DNA from: Lichenostomus cassidix
Taxonomy: Eukaryota > Chordata > Aves > Passeriformes > Meliphagidae
Direction of reading: 5' to 3'
Assembly: GCA_008360975.2 (NCBI GenBank)
Contig: CM039184.1
Location: 39,605,797-39,669,796, forward strand
DNA: 64,000 bases
The position numbers and the translations under genes were made by a program. Below, piece by piece: positions 50,904 through 61,868 of the stretch. Under the pieces are notes generated by a model, which was not told the origin of the DNA, made no database searches, and saw only the letters and a list, made by a program, of their open reading frames with translations. Positions within the stretch are counted from its first letter, which is position 1, and the number at the start of each line of letters is the position of its first letter.

Positions 50904-50965
50904 CCAAAAAAAAAAAAAAAGAAAAAAAAGAAAAAAAAAGAAAAAAAGAAAGCCAAAGAAAACAA
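50904..50965. repeat. A-rich (A)nG simple repeat
   Basis: Long A runs interrupted by single G; a low-complexity tract that encodes only a poly-Lys artefact. Confidence 0.9.
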
Positions 50966-52640
50966 GCAGACAAAATCTGTCAGCCAGAGCTTATTTCATA
51001 AGCAAGACGGTATAAAGAGCATTCAGTTTCTGAACAAAATACCTCAGCATCCTTTCTGAGCAAGCATCAGTACTTCTCTCAAAATAATCCAGAGGAGGAA
51101 CCACTAGCTACAAATGCAGTTCTTCTGCAGAGTCCTTCCTTGGGCAAGCAAGCAGTTTTGAGAAGAGTCTCAAACCCTACTTACTCCTCTTATGCTGAGG
51201 TCCAGTATATCAATTTGGCATCATGTTCCTGGGCTTATTTCCAACACCTGTTAGCCACAGGACCAACTACTCCCCTACATCATTAAAAGCTTTTTCTCCC
51301 TATTACACCGCTCTTTAACTCCTCACATGCACTGGTGACCCCATCTGAGAGATGGGTGTAGCTCACACCTGCACCCATTCCCTCCCTCACCTTGGTCCTA
51401 ACCTGCCATTCTTCCCACCCAGTACAAAGCTAAAAGTCTCTTCCAGCCACTGACGTCCACACTTACTCACTGCCTTCCCAAGGTGCTTCCATACTTACCT
51501 TCCATCTTAATGCTTTCTTAAAGCACTGCTACACTAAGAAGGCCTTCAGAAGACCATTAGAAGAGGTCTGCTGGGATCATCATCTATCAGGCTGTACTGC
51601 AGCTTCTCAGTTTCCTCCTATCCTGCCAAGATGCCTTTAGCCTTTGACCCAGACCAAGCTCCTCAGTGTGAGAATACTCATTCGCTCAGAACCTATTAGC
51701 ACCCAGTCCAAGGCCAATCTTCTACGCACTACAGTAAGTAATAACAACAATTCAGAGACCCATGGCAGGACATTTCCATGCTAGACAGCTTTACTTAAGG
51801 AGACATTTCCTTCCTATTTTCTTTTTAAATATCTGTTTTACTCAACTGTCTTACTGTCCTTACTGGTCCTAGGCAAAGTGGGGGAAAAAGAGGATGCTGC
51901 ACAGAAATCTTGAGATGAATAAGCAGAATGGCAGTATTCCTTGAAGACAACAGCCTTCAGATGAAAATAATTGTCTGAACAATTATTGTTTTAATCCCTG
52001 GCCCAGTACACAGAGATTTCAAACCCATGATCTGTAGGTCACTGTGTTTTTCCCTGCAGCTCAAAACTACTCATAAATTTATATCAACAGTTTCAGGCTT
52101 CCACCTCACCATTTATTCACCACTACATTTTCTTTTTTCCTTTTGACATTTTGAGTACAAAAGTTCAGCCTGTCATTTCAAATGGTTCTTTCAACCCAAT
52201 TTTAATTTTAAAATAAACAGAAAACAAAAAGGAATGTTTTTTTTGGATTTTTTTCTGAGCCAGTGGAGATTTGTAGAATGTTTCAGAAAAAAAAATAAAG
52301 AAGAAGAGGGGTAAAAAAGAAAAAGATTCCAAAATTACTTCTGTGTCTCCAATTTTCTTCCCATTCTTACCACCCCAAATATTGTTACTAGCAAAACTAT
52401 AGTTTGCAAGCAACTGCCTTAGTCTGTATAGCACAATATTTCGTTCTGGTTTCCAGTGCTGAAAAAAAGGACAGATCCTAATGTTATTTTTCCACTAACT
52501 CTCTTGCTGCCATTGCCACAAGAACCCCACTGCAGATTATTCAGTGTTCCCCCACCCATCCAAGCACACCTTGGTGGCACAGCGCTCCATCAAAGCACAG
52601 CCTCGGGCTATATGCCCAAGCACTGCTCCTGCACAGAGTG

Positions 52641-52675
52641 TCCCTGCAAACTTGCAGGGAATGTCCCTGCAAACT
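52641..52675. repeat. Palindrome followed by direct repeat
   Basis: TCCCTGCAA, AC, TTGCAGGGA forms a hairpin with 9-bp arms at 52,641-52,660. A second copy of TGTCCCTGCAAACT starts at 52,662, so direct and inverted repeats of the same word overlap. Confidence 0.85.
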
Positions 52676-53318
52676 CTATGACCACATCCCTATGATCTAC
52701 GTGTACAGCAGCCAAGATATTCCAGGTGCCCTTCCCATGATTATCCATCAACACCTGTAGAATTTCTGTGAGCCAACAAGGTCAGTCCATAAACCTTGGC
52801 ACAGATGCAAGCTGTATTTTAAACACACCAAGCAGCAAAAGACATCTGAGGTGCATCCTGACCTTGCAGATAACATTACATATGCACAGCTGGACTGAGA
52901 TGGGCTCCTTCCTCAGGGTCACTGGCACCACTGTGACCCTCGGGCAAGAGCCAGCTTCCCACACTGGAGGCTGACTGTATGACCTCTGCCCCTTCTGAGG
53001 CTTCAGCACATTGGGTTTCCTGGAGTCTGGACTCTCCACACTCCCAGCCCCTGTGCCTATTGCTCACCTCTGCCTGACTTGCAACATTGCTTTTTCCACA
53101 GCATTTCATCAGACTGTTGTAGCAATTTGGGCTCATGCTCTCTTTCAGTCTGTCTTTGCCAACCCTGTTGTGACACTGCATGTTGGAACAACATGCACCA
53201 TGCCAACTGCAAAACTGTTTAAAATGGTCATCTCTGCAGTTCTTTCAGCAGCAAAGACCAGACAATAACGTGGCAGGGAATGACAGTATTTTTCCAGTAA
53301 CAAGCATATGTCCTTTGC

Positions 53319-53346
53319 ATGTGTTATGTATTATGTGTTATGTATT
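53319..53346. repeat. Perfect tandem duplication, 14 bp x 2
   Basis: ATGTGTTATGTATT occurs twice in direct succession. Confidence 0.95.
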
Positions 53347-53404
53347 TGCTGTGAATACCTGAGCCCTTTGCTGGGCATGCAATGTAGGTAGAGCAGAGGG
53401 AACT

Positions 53405-53660
53405 GTAGTTGTTAGGGAAAAGTTAAGTAGGTAAAAGGTTAAAATAATGTCACTGGCTTGGGCTTCCCGAAAGAATGCAACCAGTTATCTGAGATCAGAG
53501 TTAACCATTCACGTATGCTGAGGTGCCCTGAGGGGACAAAATAGGATCGAACTGCTCCCATTGGTACAGAGAATTAGAATTCATTAGGGAGAGGATCACT
53601 GAGGCAAGAGATAACCTAATAAAGAAGGGAGGAGGTTACAAAAGGTGACTCTCATTTTCA
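53405..53660 (+). mobile_element. Possible solo LTR of an endogenous retrovirus
   Basis: A block that begins TGTAGTTGTTAGGG, has a mid-region of different composition, and includes an AATAAAG polyadenylation-like signal about 220 nt in (near 53,618). These are generic LTR features. No target-site duplication, internal region or gene was identified, and the 3' limit is uncertain. It may equally be unique DNA. Confidence 0.25.
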
Positions 53661-55810
53661 CAATGATTGTACAACCTGTACAGTATGCCCATCAAGTGAT
53701 TCTACATTTAAAAAACCAAACCACAAACAAAAACCCTTCCGTCTCCCGAAACAGAGCAAGCACAGTGTTTAATGAAATAAACTCACAAAAAATTAATGAT
53801 CTTGCATATGAATATTTACATCTGTGCATTTCAACATGCTTACTCACCCGTGCTTCTCACTGTTGGCCCAGAGCCCACATAACTATGATTATATATGCCT
53901 ATATGTATTTTATAGGTGGACCCCTATATCTAAAGACTAACCAGATTAGACTGGATTTGCACAATGTGGTCAAAGACTGAAGGAGCCCCTGCACAACTGT
54001 CTGCCAGCTAAAATGACTCTTTGGTCCCACTCAAATCCTTTTAACAGCCTTTATCCTGAGTCACAAAATGTTCTCAATGTATTGCTGATGAAAGCTGTGC
54101 ACATCATGCCACTTTACACAATTTTAACTCAATTATCCTTCTGAAATACAATCATCTATGTCTAGTGCTTGTAAGGATTATTTGTCATCTATTATTTGTA
54201 AAAAACTCTGTAAACAGTGCTACCATTCCATATAAAACTGAGATTTACACTTTTGCAGGAGAGTATGCAGGCAGAGGTGCTCCGAAGCTGTTTTAGCACT
54301 GCATCATGATGGCATTTTTAAACAACTTTTTTCTTACACACAATTAAGGTTTACAAATACCCATTTGTTTTTAAAATACTTTATTACATTTAAAGACTTA
54401 TTAGTAAAAATTTCACCCTAAGATGTTTCTGTTTTATCTAAAATATAAAGTACAGACAGATTCAATCATGGCAATGATTCAGCTGAAACTCCTGATTTCA
54501 GTGACAGTTTCTTGAGTAATAGGAGAAGATTAAGTTCCTAGCTTAAAAGCTACTTTCAAATCAAGTAAACAAACCGGTCTGAGGTTCACCACACCTTTCT
54601 TCCCAGGGAGTCGCTAGCTGAAAGGCATAATTCAAAAGAAACACCTGTCAGAAAATTCAGTGGCAATATTTCCAGGCATCCCACCTCAAGTAATTCCTAA
54701 GACTTTACATTTATGCTGCATCTTGGGTTAGCACTCTTTCCTAACACACCCATAAAAGGGAAGAGAACTATCTGAAGCATAAGAGAAACAGAATAAGGAG
54801 TCATGATTGTAGCTCGATCAATATTATTTTTCAATGCTGAAATGTCAAAATAATCCAGTTTTGCTCCTTGAGGTCCCCCTCAATAAAATATGCTGTCCCA
54901 CTAAAAACACACCACTTCCATAAATGGCTTCTCGGGGCTGATGAGCTCACCTTGTTACCAAACATAATACATCACTGCAGCCACACCTTCTCCATAGATC
55001 AATTCCTCTTAAGCCATCAGACCTCTTGTCTTTTCTCCAGTCTTCACTGAGCTGCTCATCATATCCATATGCAGAGTGGGAGAGTAACAGCAAATCCCGC
55101 TTGCAAGGAAACAGACTTTTATAAAACTGCTGTAAAATTTGTCCTAGTGCTGCACAGGTAGAGCTCAGACACGAAAAGACACAGATCTCCATCAGAGTCA
55201 CAACTCTTAGTGTTTACTGAACCCAGGAAAAGAAACCAGGAGAATCACCTTGGAGAAGACAACCTATGTTTTACCCACAAGCCCTGCATCCCAGCAAACA
55301 GGAAAATGATCAGAAATCAGCCTAATTTCTGGCAGTAGGCAGCTTAAAACCACTTTGTAGGAGCTTCTAGCTGACTAAAGAAAATTGTGAAAACGTTGCA
55401 AAACTGTGAAACATTGTAAAAAAGAATGAAGAGTAAGATGCCTCACAAAGCTGAGGCATGTAAGCAGTATGGTTTTAAGTACAAAAAGAAAGGAGAAACA
55501 ACAAGCACGTCTGTGACTAAGAAGCTTGGTGAACCTTTAACAAGAGACAATTCATATTTTGGACAAGAAGTGTTTAGCAAAATAGTACAGGGATATACAG
55601 AATTAACTTGGGGCAAGGCAAAGAGAATCTGCTGGCCAATCACACTGACCTGTGGCAGTACTCTGATACTGCGAGCACAGATGAGAATCTGAAGTAGTAG
55701 ATGAAAGCAGGTGTGAACCAGAGACATGAAGGAGAGCAGTGCCAAAGTCCACATGTAATCAGAGAATACTCTGGAAAGATGGCCAGTGCCAAAGTTTTTT
55801 CTATACTTTA
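53661..55810. other. Intergenic, no gene recognised
   Basis: AT-rich unique DNA. An open frame at 53,645-53,980 has no recognisable domain. Confidence 0.5.
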
Positions 55811-56022
55811 TCATAGAATCTAGGAGGGATCTATGCAGATCATTTAATCCAACCCCTTTGCCAGTGCAGGTTCACTCAGAGCAGGCTGCACAGGATCACA
55901 TCCATGTGGGCTTTAAATATCTCCAGAGGAGATACATGTCCGCATTGCTCTGCTCTTATCATGCCCAGCTGTTTCAAGCTGTTGCTGAAAGAGCCTCCGT
56001 CTCCCCCTGCTCCTTTGAAAAA
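55811..56022 (-). mobile_element. CR1 LINE 3' fragment
   Basis: The plus strand starts TCATAGAATCTAGGAGGGAT, then CATTTAATCCAACCCCTTTG; it continues with GAGCAGGCTGCACAGGATCA and GGCTTTAAATATCTCCAGAG, typical of reverse-complement CR1 3' regions. About 210 nt remain, diverged. Confidence 0.85.
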
Positions 56023-56440
56023 TGTTGAGTTTTTTAGTCCCCTGATGAATGATTTGTGATTTAGACTGCAAAATTCTATAACGTGCAGAATGAAAGACTA
56101 GTGAAGGGCAAAATCCGGAGCTGAGGTGTCACGTCAATCCAAGTCAAATACACACTGTTTGGTCTCTCATGAACTGTGAACTGCAGCTGTCAGATGGACC
56201 AAATCCTGACGAAAGCCGTCAGATCTCCTAGCATGGGATAGTCAGACCAGTATTTTTGTGACCTGATTATGGATCTAAAGAAGAACCCTCAGATTTCCAT
56301 TTGAAGGCATCAGGAGGATAATTCCTAGCATGATGCATTGGAAAAGATGAATGACAGCTGTGCAGAACTTACAAAACCTCCATTAAATGCCTCATCTAGA
56401 AAACAACACTGATGGTGCCACAGAAGCAAACATACCAAAC

Positions 56441-56506
56441 AGAAAAGAAAAGAAAAGAAAAGAAAAGAAAAGAAAAGAAAAGAAAAGAAAAGAAAAGAAA
56501 AGAAAA
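56441..56506. repeat. (AAAAG)n pentanucleotide microsatellite
   Basis: About 13 nearly perfect AAAAG units ending in an A run. It is likely polymorphic in length. Confidence 0.95.
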
Positions 56507-59500
56507 AAAAACATAGGAAAAGCCTCCCAAAGGAAAGCAGATGTGGATGCATTGGTGGCAGAAGGAAAGTAAGCACTGCCTGGCAAGAGTACCACTCCTG
56601 AGGTACAGAAGTGCCTCAATTCTGGGTGCTGCTCTGAGGGATGTAAGTTACCCCGAGCACTGCACAGCACATCCCTGTGATTAACTGAAGGGTCAGGTCT
56701 CTGCTTCTCCAGTGGGACACCTGGGGTGAGGCTCAAAGCTCGTTTCCAAATGCAGCTCACAAACACCAAAAAGATAAGATAAACACTACTTTCTACCAAA
56801 AAGACAACACGAATTAGGTCAAATAGTTGCAAATCTCAAATCCACTGTTTAATCTAAACCTAGTATTGCTGCAACAGACCTTTATCTGTTGGAAGAGCTT
56901 TCCTCAGTCTTTGGGAGATGCCCTGGATTGTTTACCAGTTTTCACAGCACGTTTAGAGGTCAAATTGTATCACCTTTCATGCATGTTGTTTTCCGAGAAC
57001 CACAGGAAAACAACAACCCCTTAGTAAGAGCTTTTTTGGATATTTGGCTGTTTGCTTATCGGGTTAAGCACTCCATTGACAAACCTTTCACACTGATTGA
57101 AGAGTACAAATTCCCCTAGAAAAGAAGCAATCTTAAATGCAATCTTATTTAGCAAAATACTTAAAGTACCTGAGCTTATCTGGCACTTTAAATTTCTAAA
57201 AATCTTAAACTTCTTGACAATGCATCTCCTTGATACTGAATACCAGCAATTTGCCTTCAGCAAGTTTATTACAAAATATGCTTCTGTGCTTCTGAAACTA
57301 AAATTCACACTGCTAAATAAAGGTCCCCAAACTCCAAAAATAGTACTAGAAAATGAAGTTCTCAGAAAAAGGGGGAAAACTGTCTGATCTGAAAAAATGT
57401 CTGACTTCTGCTATCACAGCCACTGCTGTTAATGCTCAGTGATTGGGGTGAAATGTAATAAGGATTACAAATGGAGAATTGCTTATTAAGCAATTTATTT
57501 CTCCCTTTTACCAGGGTTGGAAAATTCCCTGCAGTGCTCCCCTGAGCTTTCTGCCAAGGATGTTTAAAGATGGCTCTGCTAATGCTTCTTTGAAATATTA
57601 TGCCTTAGTGTAATAGATCAAATCAAGAAAATTAGTCTGGTTTTCTTCCTAAATTTTCTTTTAATGTCTTCCTCCATCTCCCTTTAACTCTTTTGCCTGA
57701 GGCCACACTTTATCACCCTCTTCCACTGCTTGATAACACAACAGTGGTACATAAAAAATGTTTTGAATGAAAGAGAAGGTGTGTCTCACGGTCTGCTAAA
57801 CAAGGCAACTTCCAGTAAAGAGAGTCTGTAGAAAAACTGAATGAAATTTTCCTTTTTTTTTTTTTTTTTCCTTTTCTTTTTTCCCCCCCGCTGGACTTCC
57901 ATAGCTTTCACTGGTGCTAGTTGTGGGCTCCCTGCACCATGTCCTGCTGCATGGGATACATTCTGGGGCTTTTCATTTCCTTACAAATCTTTCTTCTCCT
58001 GGCACCCATCTGGTATTTGCTTGTGCTTGACCATCAGCATTACAAGACATTTTTGCAGCTCAAGCACTCTTTTATGTATTCAGTATTTGTGAATAACGAA
58101 GAAATCTATCTCTCTTATCCAAACAGATCTCCGAGTGAGGTTAAAGACTAGAGCAGATTGACAGCTGCCTGGAAAGGTTTGCTCCAATTTAACCCTAATG
58201 TAAATTGACTGAGTTCAGAAGCAATACAGCAGAAGTGAATTAAACCTTTTGATTCCACATATATCTGAAAAACCACAGACTTCTTCAGACATTAGCTTTC
58301 TTAAAAAATAAAATTGTATTTTTCACGAAATATTCAGTGCAAAAATCAGTATCATCATAAACACAAAAAGTATGTAGTCATGCTTCAGTGTTTTAACACC
58401 ATGTTTAGAAAATCAAGAGGATGAACGTGCAAGTGTAAAGAAAAACATGAAGTAGGCTGAAACTGTTGACAAGTGACAACAGAAGCTTCCAGAGCTATGA
58501 GACACATAATTTAATGCCTTTGGTGCTAACAGATTACTCCAATAGTTTCACATGGACTGTTTTGGAGTTAAAAGGCCCAGTAGTTGTAAAACAAAATAGT
58601 TTTGGTCTGAAAGAGAACACCCAAGACCAAGAGTGACAGTAGCCATGGTCCCTTTCCTCCTTCTGCTTATTGCCCTGCACCATGCAGTCAGTTCCTGCAG
58701 CATCAGCTGCCAAGCCTCAGCTCCTCTGCAGCCAGCTGAGAGGCACCCAGGCAACTCCGCCAAACACAGAAGGTCTAAAATAATAATAATATAATAATGC
58801 CACACACATTCACATTGCAAAAGTGAGTGCCATGTCTAGGGTGATTCCTAAGACCTCCTCCACAGCAAGCTGGGAATGGTTTGAGATGCCAGTGGTAGCA
58901 AGGCCAGCTCACACAGAAAGAGTAAGAAAGACCATAAATAAAGACCACAAACTGTGCCTAAAGGCTCCAGTGCTGACATCAGTAGCAGAATGACTTGGTC
59001 AGTGTATATGGTCCACACATACGGTAAAATGAAAAGCTGTAACTTGTGTTTATCATATAAAAAGGAAAATATCTATAGGCCAAGGTTAGGTGAGGATCCA
59101 AATAACAGAACTTGTAATGCAGGGACTTTAAAAACTGTGGATCAAAGTCATTGCTTAATAAAAATATCACACTTGTAATTTAGAAATAAACAACCCTGTT
59201 CCAGGTTCCATCAGCTACAGTTGTGTCCATCCAGCCACACATGATATACATCATTGACCAACTTCTCCTATCCCCCATTCCTGTCACAAAATTAATATTA
59301 AAACAGACCCCTAGTGTTTGTCAGTCTGTTAGTTCATCAACGTATTTCTTGACATCATCAATCAATGTATTTCACCCATCATTTATTTAAAATTACATTT
59401 TAAATAAAGATTTTTTTTTACAGATACAGGTACCAAAAGAAAAAAACAAAACCTGCTCTTTCTTAATTTCATTTCCAGATGCATTAGTGCTTTTAGCTCT

Positions 59501-61033
59501 GAAGGCAATTTGAAGTGTTATGAGAACAATTAGCTGTTGCATACCACAGAAATACCTCAAAGAGGTAAAACATATGAACATTACTTCATATGTCCCTTCT
59601 GATTTCATGTAAATCTATTTATTTAGCAGTTGACTTTATACCAATGCATGGGTATTAAGAACAGGATTGAAGCCACAAGTGGTGCTTGTGCTTTTTACAG
59701 CAAATGCACTGAAATGCACCTTTTGCAGTGCTGTCCGTACTGCTTGCCTCCTCACTGCACATTTGCTCTTAAGTACCATCATAACAGACCACCACTTGTT
59801 TTCCTGTCATCACTTCAAACCAAATTCTTCTCAGACAGATACAGCATAACACGCTCTAAGTAAAAGCAACCCGCAAGGGTGCTGAATTAATAACCTGTTT
59901 CTATGAGATCATCTTTGGATGGTCTTCATCCCAAATTGTCAAGCAAATAAAAGTTTCCTACAGGTTTTTTATCACAGGTCCAACAGAAATGGAGGAGGTT
60001 GTGGGCTCCATCTCCACAAGAACACTAGAGAGAGGAAATAGCAATATGCAGAAGACTGACTGTGTACATCCTGGCCACGCATAAGCGGGTCAATAGTGGA
60101 GGAAGGGATTCCAAAATACAAAAGAGAGAACAGAAAAGGAATGGAAGATGACAGAAAAATGCTGGGAAAATAATCTTCATAAGAAACTTGATGATATTCT
60201 CCTCCCAGTCTACCCTTTATGCAACTGCCACTGGGTATCCTATGTACATGTCAGTGGTGCTAAACATTATTTACTCCATCAATTTAAAATGGTTGTCAAA
60301 ATTGTCCTGGATACCTCATTAATAAAATGCTGTATTTTCTTCCTGCTGATCTGCAGTGTTTTGGTAGTTTTGTCAGAGTGAGGCTCTGTGCTAAAACACC
60401 CTGAGCAGCAGTTAGCACAGGCAAGTTCACCATTTACATGCAAACAGCTTAATGCAGCCCTGAGCAGCAGACACTAGATAAAAACTTTCAATGTTTAAAT
60501 ACAAGTTACTCCCCCAGCTTTAATTTTTCTCTCTCATCATCCTTCTCCCTTGTTATTCAGTTAGCTGAGCAGAGCAGTGGGGTGAGCTGCTGACAGCTTC
60601 CCTTGGCCTCCCTGGTGAAGTGGGAGCTTGTGCAAGCCAGGCCAGCCCTGTCAGACAGATCTGCTGTGACAGGACTCTGTCCTCACATAAGTTTCTTCAT
60701 ATGGGATTGGCAGTTATCAAACTAGACAGATAACTTGTGATAACTCAGGTGCAGGGATTAAAGTCTATTAATTTTTAATCACTTGCTAATATGTATAAGG
60801 TTCTCTCTTCCCAGGAGGTGCATGCTGGCAACCAGGAGCAGGGCAAAGGGAAGACCATCTGAGGACAGCCTGAAGAAAGAAGGGGCTCTGCAGACCACCA
60901 TCTCCAAAGGGAGGAGGCCAGCTATAACACTGGAGAAACCTATGAAGATGCTGTTACCAGGGGTGAATTCTTTTTCCTCTTCCACTGTGTAGTTTTAGGT
61001 GACGGCACATGTTCTGGCTTGTGACCAGTCAGT
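56507..61033. other. Intergenic, no gene recognised
   Basis: Unique DNA with a T-rich run at 57,849-57,885 and an (AAT)n-like tract at 58,776-58,799. The stretch 57,420-57,620 is repeat-free and contains a 9-bp-arm palindrome. Confidence 0.5.
57477..57495. repeat. Palindrome, 9-bp arms, 1-nt spacer
   Basis: AATTGCTTA, T, TAAGCAATT. The arms contain ATTGC/GCAAT, as in C/EBP half-sites, and TTA/TAA as in homeodomain sites. Binding is conjecture. Confidence 0.8.
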
Positions 61034-61868
61034 AGTGAGCTTCAACGGGGCTCCATTTTAGGGCCAGTTCTCTTCAATATCTTTATAAACAACTTAAATA
61101 TGAGACTGAAAGGTAGACTAAATCTGCTGATAATACTAAATTGGGGAGCCGTTGACTCCCTCACAGGCAAAGAGGCCCTGCAGAGAAGCCTTGACCAATT
61201 AGAGAGCTGGCCAATCACAAGCTGCATGAAGTTCAACATGGAAAAGTGCTGGATTCTACACCTGGGATGAGGCAACCTTGGATGTACAGACTGGGAAATG
61301 AGAATGCTGGAAAGCAGTGCTGTGGAAAGGGACCTGGGGTTTGATGGCAAGTTGAATCTGAGTCAGCAGTCCCAAGTACAGTTTTGGGCGCTGCACTGTA
61401 AGAAGGATATAAAGCTATTACAGTGTCCTAAGGAGGGGCAAGGAATATGGTGAAGGAGGAGGCCATATGAGGAACAGCTGAGGTCACTTGGTCTGTTCAG
61501 CCTGGAAGAGACTGAGGAGAGACCTCATTGTGGTCTCAACTTCCTTGTGAGGGGAAGAGGAGAGGCAGGCACTGATCCCTTCTCTGTGGTGCCCAGTGAC
61601 AGGGCCCAAGGGAATGGTCTGAAACTGTGTCAGGGGAGGTTTAGGTTGGATATTAGGAAAACAGTCTTCACCCACAGGGTGGCTGGGCACTGGAACAGGC
61701 TGCCCAGGAAAGTGGTTACAGCACCAAACCTAACAAGAGTTTAAGAAGTATTTGGACAACACTCTCAGGCACATGGTGTGACTTTTGCAGTGTCCTGTGC
61801 AATATCAGGAGCTGTACTTGATGATCCTTCTGAGTCCTTTCCAACTCAGGATATTCTCTGCTTCTATG
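61034..61868 (+). mobile_element. CR1 LINE, 5'-truncated, with internal deletion
   Basis: About 0.83 kb on the plus strand. It begins in ORF2 (CTCTTCAATATCTTTATAAA follows the GGGCCAGT phrase) and runs through the ORF2 end (SLEETEERPH...) into the 3' UTR with GGGTGGCTGGGCACTGGAAC and AGGCTGCCCAGG, ending near TTTCCAACTCAGGATATTCT. Compared with the copy at 22,585-23,405, roughly 40 codons are missing at about 61,373-61,378: the part before LSQQSQ joins directly to VQFWALHCKKD. Stop codons also interrupt the frame (TGA in CTGGGATGAGG near 61,265). It is non-functional. Confidence 0.92.

Larger units (their letters stand above)
48838..53318. other. Intergenic, no gene recognised
   Basis: Unique DNA with an A/G-rich run at 50,904-50,952 and a palindromic element at 52,641-52,660. 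The stretch 48,905-49,110 is repeat-free and AT-rich with TGACGT and homeodomain-like AATTAATTA; no further claim. Confidence 0.5.

Noticed and set aside
53645..53980. Open frame of 111 codons
   Set aside because: No recognisable domain, no conserved motifs and AT-rich codon use typical of random DNA.
56441..56506. Regular repeats that might suggest an array such as CRISPR
   Set aside because: It is a pentanucleotide microsatellite with no spacers, in a vertebrate genome.
56325..56832. Phe/Leu/Ser-rich open frames
   Set aside because: They are translations of the (AAAAG)n microsatellite complement.
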